Source: Leptodactylus fallax (lineage: Eukaryota; Chordata; Amphibia; Anura; Leptodactylidae). Taken from it: a DNA stretch of 64,000 nt. The notes beneath the pieces were generated by a model. That model searched no databases, was not told the origin of the DNA, and saw only the letters and a program-made list of their open reading frames with translations. Location: the NCBI GenBank assembly GCA_947044405.1, contig CAMRHE010000134.1, positions 1,872,001 to 1,936,000 of the forward strand, read 5' to 3'. The position numbers were made by a program, and so were the translations under genes. Positions 25,106 through 38,508 of the stretch are shown in pieces. Position 1 is the stretch's first letter. Each line of letters starts with the position of its first letter.

Positions 25106-26768
25106 CTGAAACAAGATTTTGTAAATATGTATGATGCTTAACTAGGTTTAAGTATTTAGTAAATGTAAAAATACATAAAAAGCTATTACTGGCAACAATA
25201 GAAACAACTGACAACAGTCAGGGCATAAGAAAGCATCTTCCTATTACACCACCTGCAATGTGCCATACAACTCTCTAGCTATGAGGTACAAACAGTATTA
25301 TGCATGGAACACATACTGTATACTTTGGGTGCTTTCACACTGTGCAGTCAGGTGCAGTTAAATGGTCACTAATAATAAAGCTTGTCAGTTTGAAAAACCT
25401 CTCTAAGTCTAAAGCCCCACGTGTCGTAAGCGCCGTGATTCGACCGCGGCGGAAGCGCCGCGAAAAAAAATCGCTACATTTTACGGTCAGAGCAAAGTGG
25501 ATGGGACTCTAGTGAATCCGACACGGTTATGGAAATCACAGGATGTCAATTATACCTACAGAAACGCCGGGGTTTCCCCATAGGTATAATTGAAACAAAG
25601 TCCGCAGAGGAAAACTCTGCAAACTTTCTGTCTAAAAGCGCTGCGGGAAGAACCACGATGCAATCCCGCCACAGTTTCTCCCGCAGCAAAAAAGCCACGT
25701 TGGGCCTTAGCCTAAAGTTCCTGCCACTAGGCGTCTCCCTCCTTCCTACTTTGCTGTTCACTTCCTGTTACTAAGGAAGTCTTTAGAAACCAGCAGGCTC
25801 AAGATGGGAACACAGTGAGTGGAGAGGCAGGTCCCTCTTCACAGCCTCTACATGTCTACACACAGCTTTCCTTGGCTGTACACTGCACAGATAGGATTCC
25901 GGTGTTTCTAGCATTTAGGCTCTCCTTATTCTCCAGAATTTGGTATAGAAAAAAAAAAAGACAGGGTACCTGCTTTACATACCAGCATTCTTTTAAAAAG
26001 CAGGAGCTTGTTTTGGCTAACCCATCATGCTCTCCACTTGCTGCTGGAGGGGACAGAGTTGGAGCTTAACATCATTCATTTCTGTTGAGGCTGCGTATCA
26101 GCCTGACAGATTTTTTAAAGGAAACCTGCCAAATGGAAACTTATGTTCAATCTGCAGGCAGCATGTTATAGAGAAGGAGGAACAGAATAGATAAATAATG
26201 ATGTGGTAAAAAATGATATCATTTATCTACTGAAATCTCTGCTTTCTCTAAGAAGTCAATGGTGGGTGGTCCTAAAAGTGACTGACAGCTCTCTGTACAG
26301 TCACAGAGGGGAGGCTGTTAATCATTGATAGGGAGACCTCCTTGACTTCTTAGCATAGAAAGCGCAAAGATTTTTCCCGTCGACTGTAGTAAGAGTATGG
26401 CGAATGCTGAGATTTTAAATATGGCACCCTCTCAGGAGCTGAGCGGGCACCATAGCCCTGGGGCCTCTGCGGTTTTACACAGATATCTCTGATCACAGGT
26501 ACTTAACCCCCTCCTCAGGTGCATGGTCAGATGAGAAGTTTTCTGTTGCTTTCACACCACCCCTGAATGGTTCCCGCATGTCAGGATCATGGGAGCTGTT
26601 TGGTTGCTATGGCAGGCATGAGCCATAAAATACAACAACTGTAGCAGGCTTCAATAGTTATACAAGAATTTTCCCATAGACTACAATACAGTAGTATTAC
26701 AGTCTATGGTACAAGCAATCTAAGGATCACAGGTCCAATTCAGGCAAAAAAAATAAAAAATAAATAAA

Positions 26769-26822
<54 letters not shown>

Positions 26823-29800
26823 TATATATGTATGTTTTAAAAAACTGAAAATTCAAATCACCCTCCCTTTCGCTGTAATACATATGGGGCTGGGCGATTA
26901 ATCAAATTAATTTGCTCTTAAGGAGTCTGACAATTCTGTTTTTAACAGAATCATCAAATCGAGTTTGCCCTTTTTGTTCTGCTTCTTCTGGCGGGTCTTT
27001 GGGTATGGCACCTGCTCACAATTAGAACGAGTGCCATAACTGTCAGATCTCTGTATTGCACAGCGGAGATCCAGCGTTAATGCACACAATCAGAGTTCTC
27101 TCTGATCACAGGCAATAAATGCTTGTAGGGCCATTGAGCCCTCTGTGCTCCCTCCTCCTGTTGTTGCTGAAATTGTGACACACATGGTAACCTTAAGAAG
27201 GCTTCCGGCTGCCATACTAACTTGACGGTCAATGAGGTTGCACAGGAGCAGTCTGGTTAGTACGGCAGCCAGGAGCCTTCTAAAGGTTCCCATGCGTGTC
27301 ACAGTATTATTACTATTGAGACCTGCTTGGCAGGCCTCAGTAGTTATACAAGAATGCATAGACTCCTATACGGTTGTATTGCAGTCTCTGGTACATCGCA
27401 GGTTCAAGCCTGCAAAATTTAGAAAAACGTTAAGTAAAAAAAAAAAAAGTTTTCAAAGGCATTAAAAATATTTATTTTCTACCATAGAGGATATATTGCT
27501 GATAGGTGGTGTGAGCCCCTTACCGATCCTGGAGTTATTTTATTCATAGAGCAAAGCAGTGGCTTTCTTTTTTTTTTTTTTAAAACAATGCTATTCCTAG
27601 TGCCAAAACAAGCTTCTGCCTCTTGCTAAGAGTATTAAGGTAAGTATAGGGTAGGTTCCCTGACATTTTTTTTTTTCATCTTTATTTTTTGCCCAATTCC
27701 CGGAGAACTCTTTAAACTTTACACATGGCAGCCGCTATAGCCGCCGGGAGTCCACTGGCGGCATTAACTCTACAGATGCCTCTGTCAAAACTGGCTAGGA
27801 TTACCATCCCCCGTGATGAGATCCTGGGGCAGTGATCTGTTGCCTAGACAGGTGGGAGCTGGGAGCCTATTGAAGCATTGCAGTGTATTGCATTAGTGAT
27901 CAGACCACTTGAGGTTCTAGAACCCTAGAAGGGTTTAAAAGTAAAAGTTTAAAGGAAAAGAAAAAAAGAGAAAAGAAGAACATTAAAATCACCTCCTTTT
28001 CCCAGAGCACATAAAAATAAAGTAAAACATAAATACGTTAGGTATCCACATGTCGAAAAATGACCAAATAACAAAGTTCTAAAAAAATCTTTTCCCTTAT
28101 GATAAACATGATAGCAGGAAAACAAAAATCTAAAGAGCCAAGCTACTGTTTTTTAGTCATTTTGCTTCCCAAAAAAATGGCATAAAAATGGCATAAATAA
28201 AAAGCACATTGTGTGTCCTAAAAAAGGTACCAGTGCCACAATATAGCAACTTGAAGAATTTATTTTGGGCGGATTTTTTTTTTAACATTTTAAAGTTATG
28301 GCTTTTGGAAGGCGGGGAGTAACAAACTACAATCAAAAAACAAAAATTGGCTGCAGTGGGAAGGAATTAAACTAGTCTTTGTTTTGGTCAGAAAAAAAAA
28401 CAGACAATATACCATCAATGTTGATTGTATTGTTTTACCCCAAGTGTGTTCCATTTGTCTTTTTTCAATTTCAGGCTAAAGCACCACTGCAGAAAAAAAA
28501 AAAAAAAAACAGTGTTTTACAGTACCTGCAAAGTGAATGAAATTCTGGCTAATCCCATCCACACATTGCACAAAAAAAAAAAAAAAAAAAAAAAAAAAAG
28601 CGATGCAAAAAAAAAAAGCGTTTTCAAAAACGCCCACATTTTGGAAAATCGCAGCATGTCAATTATACCTGCAGAAACCTTGGTGTTTTCCCTATAGGTT
28701 TAATAAGGCAAAAAAAAAAAAAAAACTCTACAAAAATGCTGCATTATAAAAAAAAAAAAAAAAAAAAAAGGCGATGCGTTTCAGCTACATTTTGCTACGT
28801 GGGGCCTTGGCCTTAATCAGTTTTTCACCTCAGTCAAAAAAATGCTTGTTATAGATGTTATACAGGTATACAGTACTGTTTCCACTGTAAATGTGACTTC
28901 TCACGTTCAGGAGTAAACCCGAATGACAAAGAAATACTTCAAAGTCCCCCAGAGATATTTCTAGTCTGATGGGTGGGGGTTAAAATATCTATTTATATAT
29001 GAGTAACTCAAATATATGAAAAAGTACCACTCATATAGTACAGTTCCTTTATCTATACCAGTTTCTGCCTTGTAAGGCTACACAGAGCGGTATTCAGGCA
29101 GATCAGTATGTTGGCACAATTTTCAAGCCACTTGTTCATGGCTGCAAGTTTTTGCAGGTAATATTGCTGTTTACCAGCAAAATTCAGCACCTACAGTGCC
29201 TTGCGAAAGTATTCGGCCCCCTTGAACTTTTCAACCTTTTGCCACATTTCAAGCTTCAAACATAAGGATATAAAATTTTAATTTTTTGGTGAAGAATCAA
29301 CAACTGGGACACAATCATGAAGTGGAACGAAATTTATTGGATATTTTAAACTTTTGTAAAAAATAAAAAACTGAAAAGTGGGGCGTGCCAAATTATTCGG
29401 CCCCCTTAAGTTAATACTTTGTAGCGCTACCTTTTGCTGCGATTACAGCTGCAAGTCGCTTGGGGTATGTCTCTATCAGTTTTGCACATCGAGAGACTGA
29501 AATTCTTGCCCATTCTTCCTTGGAAAACAGCTGGAGCTCAGTGAGGTTGGATGGAGAGCGTTTGTGAACAGCAGTTTTCAGCTCTTTCCACAGATTCTCG
29601 ATTGGATTCAGGTCTGGACTTTGACTTGGCCATTCTAACACCTGGATACGTTTATTTGTGAACCATTCCATTGTAGATTTTGCTTTATGTTTGGGATCAT
29701 TGTCTTGTTGGAAGATAGATCTCCATCCCAGTCTCAGGTCTTTTGCAGACTCCAACAGGTTTTCTTCCATAATGGTCCTGTATTTGGCTCCATCCATCTT

Positions 29801-32800
29801 CCCATCAATTTTAACCATCTTCCCTGTCCCTGCTGAAGAGAAGCAGGCCCAAACCATGATGCTGCCACCACCATGTTTGACAGTGGGGATGGTATGTTCA
29901 GGGTGATGAGCTGTGTTGCTTTTACGCCAAACATATCGTTTTGCATTGTGGCCAAAAAGTTCGATTTTGGTTTCATCTGACCAGAGCACCTTCTTCCACA
30001 TGTTTGGTGTGTCTCCCAGGTGGCTTGTGGCAAACTTTAAACGAGACTTTTTATGGATATCTTTGAGAAATGGCTTTCTTCTTGCCACTCTTCCATAAAG
30101 GCCAGATTTGTGCAGTGTACAACTGATTGTTGTCCTATGGACAGACTCTCCCACCTCAGCTGTAGATCTCTGCAGTTCATCCAGAGTGATCATGGGCCTC
30201 TTGGCTGCATCTCTGATCAGTCTTCTCCTTGTTTGAGATGAAAGTTTAGAGGGACGGCCGGGTCTTGGTAGATCTGCAGTGGTCTGATACTTCTTCCATT
30301 TCAATATTGACTTGCACAGTGCTCCTTGGGATGTTTAAAGGATGTTTAAATCTTTTTGTATCCAAATCCGGCTTTAAACTTCTCCACAACAGTATCACGG
30401 ACCTGCCTGGTGTGTTCCTTGGTCTTCATGATGCTCTCTGCACTTTAAACAGAACCCTGAGACTATCACAGAGCAGGTGCATTTATACGGAGACTTGATT
30501 ACACACAGGTGGATTATATTTATCATCATCAGTCATTTAGGACAACATTGGATCATTCAGAGATCCTCACTGAACTTCTGGAGTGAGTTTGCTGCACTGA
30601 AAGTAAAGGGGCTGAATAATATTGCACGCCCCACTTTTCAGTTTTTTATTTTTTACAAAAGTTTAAAATAACCAATAAATTTCGTTCCACTTCACAATTG
30701 TGTCCCACTTGTTGATTCTTCACCAAAAAATTAAAATTTTATATCTTTATGTTTGAAGCCTGAAAAAGGTTGAAAAGTTCAAGGGGGCCGAATACTTTCG
30801 CAAGGCACTGTATAAGTGAACAGACCCTAAGACGCACAACTTTGCAGGTAAAAGAGGGTTTTATCTGCTCCATGTGGCCTTTACCTCACAAGACAGTATT
30901 AGCACTGTGTTAATACTGCAAGAAAAGCACTACTTTCTCTATCAAAGGCAGGTGCAGATGGATCTAGAACAACCATTTAGTCCTAAATTGCCTATATAGA
31001 TTAGATTATTGTCAGCACATCCCACCAACAATTATGTTCTTAAAGGGGTTGAGAAGGACTTCTCCTTAGGAAGTAACATCATGTCCGATGGTCACATAGC
31101 CGTCCTGCAGTGCAGTCTCATTCATTTTAATGGTATGGAGATGTACAGGTAGAATTGCCATGTGACCAATGGACATGATGTTACTTCCTGAGAAAAAAAA
31201 AAGCAGCCATGTTTTTGAGTTCTGCACAACCCCTTTAAAGTTACTTTCACATGACTGTACTGTAATCACTACGGAACAGTATTTCACTGGGAAGCAGGGA
31301 CTCCTAGCAGCATACATAATTATAATGCTAGGAGTCCCTCTCCCAGCATATGTTCAGGCTGGTAAATTCGGCACACACAAAAAGTAACCTTAAGAGGCAG
31401 TGGCTTGTTACCCACCAATTCAGAACAGGGTTGCGAAGAAAAACAATGTGTTGATCACTGAAAAATGTGGCCATGCACATTTAAGCGCTTTCTCCAAATC
31501 CCTGCTCACGGTAGGACAGAGCTTGTCTGTAGTACAAGATTTTTGTCAATGCCTACCGAAAAGGTTTTGTCAAATCAGAACTGGGACAGACTTAAAAAAA
31601 ATTAAGAGTTTCTAAGAATAGAGGATATCCATTATAATGTTATTCCTGTTACTCACTGAAGAATCTGTTTCCAACCGGGTCCTGGATTTTTCCTCACCAA
31701 GCAGTACTCGCAACACCTCCTTCCACCCAGCAACTGCCGTCAGGTCTGAATTTCCATTTTCTTTTGTTTCTGCTATGCCTCGGTCACCTTCTTGTCGTAC
31801 TGTCAGCCAAGGGCACCAACTTCTGTGTTGATTTAGAGGATCAAAAGAACCCTTGGTTGAAGAATCCTGAATGACCAAGATGTGTATAAAGAAAATAATT
31901 ACACAAAGGACATAAATAAAATCCAGAATTAATAGAGAACAAAACCAAATATTAAAAACTTAAGTCTCCCTCAAGACTTACCATACTACCAGTTGAGCAG
32001 AGTCTTGGGCGTTTAGCCTTACGATGAGGACTGGAATAAATTTCAGGTGTGGCTCCTTGTCCGTCACCATGTCCCATGCTGCGGGTTACTGGGCGGCTCC
32101 GAACAGTATCTGACTCAGGCAAGACTGAAGATCCTCCACTGCGCACTTGTGTATTAGCAAAGGAGGGACTCTGAGAACACAAATTACAGTATATATTTGC
32201 TTGCATATCATTTACCTTAATTCAGCAAGAGCTTATTTATTTTTACACTTTCCTCCATCAATGTAAGATAGGTGGTCTAGTTGGCCACTAACCACTTTCA
32301 AGCCATGTGGGCCTGAAGTCTGAATTTTATGTATGTCACACAGCAAAACTCATTAAAAATCTGAGGATATTCGACAAAACTAAGGCTGGTGACACAGCCT
32401 GCACAAAGTATGAAAGATGAAAATGTACCAAGAATGCAAAATGTCACTGCCTTTAATACATACAATAAAGCATCTTTCTTAAGACAGAAGAACTTTAAAA
32501 AACAACCAAACAAAAAAATGCCTTCTATAACATCCCTTCAAAGGTTAAATTAGGAACTAGTTTAAAGTAGCTCTGTAACATGCATAACATTCAGGAGATT
32601 TGGGACAAATAACATTGCTAAGAACTCTAAAGGCACACAGATTTTTTATGCAATCAAATAATACAGTTTAATTAACTTTATAAACAGGACAATGTATGGT
32701 CATACTCAAAGATGATTCAAATCCAAACAACCCTTTTAAGAACAATACAAATTACATTTTTGGTCTGATAACCAACAGCCAAATCTGTAACAATGTACAG

Positions 32801-35022
32801 TAAAATCATGCAGATGACATTGCAAAATCTCTTCCACATTTAGTGGAAAAACATAATAGATTTCAGTACATGCTGTGGCTTTAGCATGCCCATTCTCTTG
32901 TGGATTTCCACAGGAAATTTTACCCTCTGGGTAAAATGTGCATCAAATCTGTGTCAGATTAATCCAGTTTTTATATTTTTTTTATGTTGATAAAAATAAT
33001 GTACTGACTAATCAAAACTACCTGCTCGAGTTCTCGGCTACGAGTCATCCTTCTATTTGGGGACATAACTCCTAAAGGTATTCTGTCACCAAAAGCTTCT
33101 CCTGGAGACAATGGTGTGCTCGGCGGTCCCAAGGATGAGTCTAGATCTACAGACTCAAGCTGCTGGAAACTCCACAAACCAACCTTTCTCATACATCGAG
33201 GACAGTGAATGATAGAGAGATTCAAAAAACCAGAGGAAGGGCTTGATTTAAAAAAACAAACAAAAAAAAAACACAGTATTAGGTTTGCATGTAAACCACT
33301 ACAATATTCTCTGTTTGGAATCTTATTGTAACATCTTATTTCAATATATATCTTAAAGGGGTATTTCAGGTTTCAGAAAACAACAGACAGCATGACCAGC
33401 CTGAAAGTTTGTATTATATGTATGTATGCATGTATGTATGTGTGTATAAACAATGGGAATGGAAAGTATGCAGACCCCTTTAAATTTTTCACTCTTTGTT
33501 TCATTGCAGCCATTTGCTACAAGCAAAAAAGTTCATTTTATTTCTCATTAATGTACACTCAGCACCCCATCTTGACAGAAACAAAACCAGAAATGTAGAT
33601 ATTCTTGCAAATTTATTAAAAAAGAAAAACTGAAATATCACTTGGTCATAAGTATTCAGACCCTTTGCTCAGTATTGAGTAGAAGCACCCTTTTGAGCTA
33701 GTACAGCCATGAGTCTTCTTGGGAATGATGCAACAAGTTTTTCACATCTGGATTTGGGGATCCTCTGCCATTCTTCCTTGCAGATCCTCTCCAGTTCTGT
33801 CAAGTTGGATGAACGTTGGTGGACAGCCATTTTCAGGTCTCTCCAGAGATGCTCAATTGGGTTGAGGTCAGGGCTCTGGCTGGGCCAGTCAAGAATGGTC
33901 ACAGAGTTTTTCTGAAGCCACTCCTTTGTTATTTTAGCTGTGTGCTTAGGGTCATTGCCTTGTTGGAAGGTGAACCTTCGGCCCAGTCTGAGGTCCAGAG
34001 CACTGAGGAAGAGGTTTTCTTCCAGGATATGTCTGTACTTGGCCGTATTCATCTTTCCTTCAATTACAACCAGTCGTCCTTTCCCTGCAGCTGAAAAACA
34101 CCCCCATAGCATGATGCTGCCACCACCATGTTTCACTGTTGGGATTGTATTGGGCAGGTGATGAGCAGTGCCTGGTTTTCTCCACACATACCGCTTAGAA
34201 TTAACGCCAAAAAGTTCAATCTTCGTCTCATCAGACCAGAGAATCTTATTTCTCATAGTCTGGGAGTCCTTCATGTGTTTTTTGGCAAACTCTATGTGGG
34301 CTTTCATATGTCTTGCACTGAGGAGAGGCTTCCTTCGGGGCACTCTGCCATAAAGCCCTATTTGGTGGAGGGCTGCAGTGATAGTTGACTTTGTGGAACT
34401 TTCTCCCATCTCCCTACTGCATCTCTGGAGCTCAGCCACAGTGATCTTTGGGTTCTTCTTTACCTCTCACCAAGGCTCTTCTCCCACGATTGCTCAGTTT
34501 GGCTGGACGGCCAGGTCTAGGAAGAGTTCTGGTCATCCACAAACTTCTTCCATTTAAGGATTATGGAGGCCACTGTGCTCTTAGGAGCCTTGAGTGCTGC
34601 AGAAATTCTTTTGCCTTGCCACAATTCTGTCTCTGAGCTCCTTGGGCACTGTGAGCTGTGAGGTCTTATATAGACAGGTGTGTGCCTTTTCTAATCAAGT
34701 CCAATCAGTTTAATTCAACACAGCTGGACTCCAATGAAGGAGTAGAACCATCTCAAGGAGGATCAGAAGGAAATGGACAACATGTGAGTTAAATATGAGT
34801 GTCACAGCAAAGGGTCTGAATACTTATGACCATGTGATATTTCAGTTTTTCTTTTTTAGTAAATTTGAAAAATATCTACATTTCTGTTTTTTTTTCTGTC
34901 AAGATGGGGTGCTGAGTGTACATTAATGAGAAATAAAATGAACTTTTTTGCTTGTAGCAAATGGCTGTAATGAAACAAATAGTGACATTTTAAAGGGGTC
35001 TGTATACTTTCCGTACCCAATA

Positions 35023-35094
<72 letters not shown>

Positions 35095-38000
35095 TTTTTT
35101 TAAAACATACATGTACATTTGTTACATGAGCACAGTTAAGATCCATTCTAAACCCCCCCAAAAAAACAACAAAAAACAAATTGCAGAAATAAAACTGGAA
35201 TACTGCTAAACAAGTTATAACAAGACCTACAGGTGTGAACAGTAAAAATTCTTTTAACGGACCTGCTGTTCCATCCACAAAATGCCAAAATGCAGGCAGA
35301 GATGTGCACCTGCAAAGAGTCACTGATCAAGCTGCGACTTGAATTCTCTCGTCCTTGTAGCTCATCTTCAATCAAGTGAAGAAGCAGACTTACAGTTTCC
35401 TCTGTAAGGTCCTAAGATAAAAACAAATAGACATCTCACCTTAACAATAAGTGATCATCAAATGACGATAAATTTTAGTTGAACATTATGGAGATAAACC
35501 TTTTCTAATTTGGTATATGATATATGGTGATGAAATGTAATGATAGAATACTGCATGTTAAAACAGCAATGCAGGAACACGATTGTCCTATACACTAATG
35601 CTCATCAGGTCCTGAGAAAGAAGCACTTTAAACAAGGGTGTTTAAAGGTGCACAGTTACACTAGAGCACTGTGTTCCCGATAAATACCCAGAAAAATGAC
35701 TTTACATTATTCATTGCTAATCGGTTGTTCTGCACAGTACATTATCAGATTTTCAGTACAAGTCTAACAACATATATGAGATCAGTGACTCGTGTGCAAA
35801 GCCTTGGTATACAAAATAAAGAAGAACATAATATTCAGCCACTTTTGTATGCTGACTGGCCTATAATATGACATCACATACATATCTGGGGAAGAGAATT
35901 TGACGGATTACTGATCAAGTCTTCCACTATACAGACTCATCCAGAGATGGAGAAACTCATTTGTGTTTTTATGAAATTTTGTTCCAGTGATGAATTACCA
36001 TGCTTTTGAGATCTTCATGTTTCAAGGATGGAAGCTGCAACTCCAAGTGACAAAGATTTTGGAAACGTTCAATAAAGTCACTGATTACTGAAGAGGTCTC
36101 AGATACCAGAAGAGTCCAGAAATGTTCTGGAATGAATAAAGGAAGAAAAAAATGCAGTGCTTTTTACATGAACTTTACTAGGCAAATAAAATAATTCAGT
36201 CACAAAGAAAGATTTCTTAAATGGCTATTTTTTATTTTAAACAAATTGCATGTATTAAACAGCATTTTTGTAATTTTTTTTTCTTTTATTTTATTAAAGA
36301 AGCACTCCAGGCAAGACCCTTTTTTCCATCCTTGCACCCCTCACCTGACTGTCTGTCACTCTCCAGGCTTCTTTCATGTATACTGCCTTCATATCCCTAC
36401 AATCCAGCTTCCCCTTACTCCTAATAAGATGCCATCTTAACGTTTATATTTCTCTGCCTCTGTGCTGTGCTATCAATCCCATGATGCTTCAGCACAGCAT
36501 CACATGGGCAGCCTGAGGATTGTACTTTCACTGCTGCTGGGGTACAGCGGAATTATCCTTTTCTTTACATATTCTCCCAAATAATCAAAGAGACTTAAAA
36601 TATACAGCAAGGGAGATTGCACTATAATCTCTATTATAGCTGTGTGACATGAGCTGTCTAATATCAGCAGTAGTTAGTGATAGCAGATTTAGATTTTTTT
36701 TTTAAATATATATATTTTTAAAGAATATCAGGCAGCAAATGCTTTACTATATCTTGTTACTCCAGGGGAGGCATCAGTTTTTGATGCAGGGACATGAGAC
36801 TTAGACAGGAAATCCTACATTTATGGCAGAAGTCTACTGTGCTCTTTCATATATCTGCAAGAGGGACAGCTGCATGCTCAAATTTCTATATGTAAAGAAA
36901 CTAAATATATTTGAATCAACAGAGGTATTCATAGTAAGCATTACCTGGACATTGATTATCAGGCCAAAAGCAAAACTTTTCATGAGAGGTCCTCAGTGCT
37001 TCCTGCAATTCTAAGCAGCGCTGCTTGTCTGATGACACACAAATCAGACAATCATAAATTAGATGTATAACAATTTAAAGGGGTTGTCCTGCATAAATTG
37101 AAAATTAAACCCTAAACTAAACCCCCTCCCCTGTCTAACTGACTTCATTAAAAAAATGTATATTTACCTATATACCTGGGGCGGTCATGTGACTGCCCCA
37201 GGCATATTTTCTGATGATTTGGTGACGTTCAGTTTCCAGATTTCCAGAAACGTAGCATCACCAATACTCCCCCCGTCACCTTATACTTACCCACCATCTT
37301 CAGTCTTCTGGCATGAAGCGTTACTTCCTCCACTTCTGCCGGCGCCTGCACAATAGAGCAGTCACTGGCAGAAGCTAAGAACGCATACCACGCATGCGCA
37401 AGAAGTCCACAGAAGAAGATGCTAGCGGGACTGAAGAAAATGAAATCCAGGACACAGAAGACAGGTAAGTATGATTGGAAGGGGGTGGGGGACTGTGGCT
37501 GAGTTAGGTAGGTAGATAGATAGAGCAGTAGTCTGGGGGCTAGCTAGGGAAACAGGGTGGGAGTGTGAGAGAGGCAGTGAGAGGGGGATCATGGGAGTTG
37601 TAGGCTAGGAAAGCAGGAAGCTAGCCATGTAAACAAATGCAGAGGATGCTAAGGGCTCCCAGAGAAAGCCAGAAATTACTCAAAACACTGCTAAAGGTAT
37701 TTTGGTGCAATTATTAACCCATTAATAGCACTAAAGTACCTTTTTTTTAAAAAGTTTTTTGCCCGGAAAACCCCTTTAACTAACATAAAAGCAGATGCTA
37801 CGTTTCTTAATGGATGTCTTTTAGAAGCCCTGTGTCTTGGGCTTGGATACATGTAAAGTGTAAGACTTTAGTAATCATTACTCACACTTGTTGAAGTCCA
37901 ATGCTGGCTGGAGGCTAGCGCAGAGGTAGGCACTGCAACTTGAACACTTCAGCATGTCACATTCTATATTTGACCATCCATACTGAGCGCAGATGAGAGG

Positions 38001-38463
38001 AGACAACTCTGGAGGTTTCCCAGCCCATTTTAGGGAGTTTTCAGATTAAGGAAACATTGAACATTGGTGAGTGACTGAAATTCTGTAATCCATAAAACTT
38101 AGATTTGATTAAAAAAACATATTATACCATAATGATGGTATTCAATGTTGTTGTCAGACAAAGCAGACCTGTCTTATTAAAACATAAGGCTAGGTTCACA
38201 CTTGCACCGGGTTCTCCGTCGTTTGGGTCTGCTGGGGACCAGAATGTCAAGGGGCCATCCAATAATACAGAGGTTACCTGTGGACCCCATAGACTATAAT
38301 GGAGTCTGGTGGGTTTCCCACAGTTTTATACTGAAACATGCAGAGAGAAAACTCTGTGCAGGACTTTTCTCTCTGCCAATTTTTGGCGGAATCTGCGGCA
38401 GATTCTCCTAGCCTAAACTTTTTATTTTCTGGCAGCATGGGTGTCATTAATACATTTTGTATT

Positions 38464-38508
<45 letters not shown>

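Noticed and set aside
35024..35323. Frames rich in Ile/Tyr and Phe or Lys
   Set aside because: They translate a TA microsatellite and T tract next to ZC3HC1 exon 6, not a gene.
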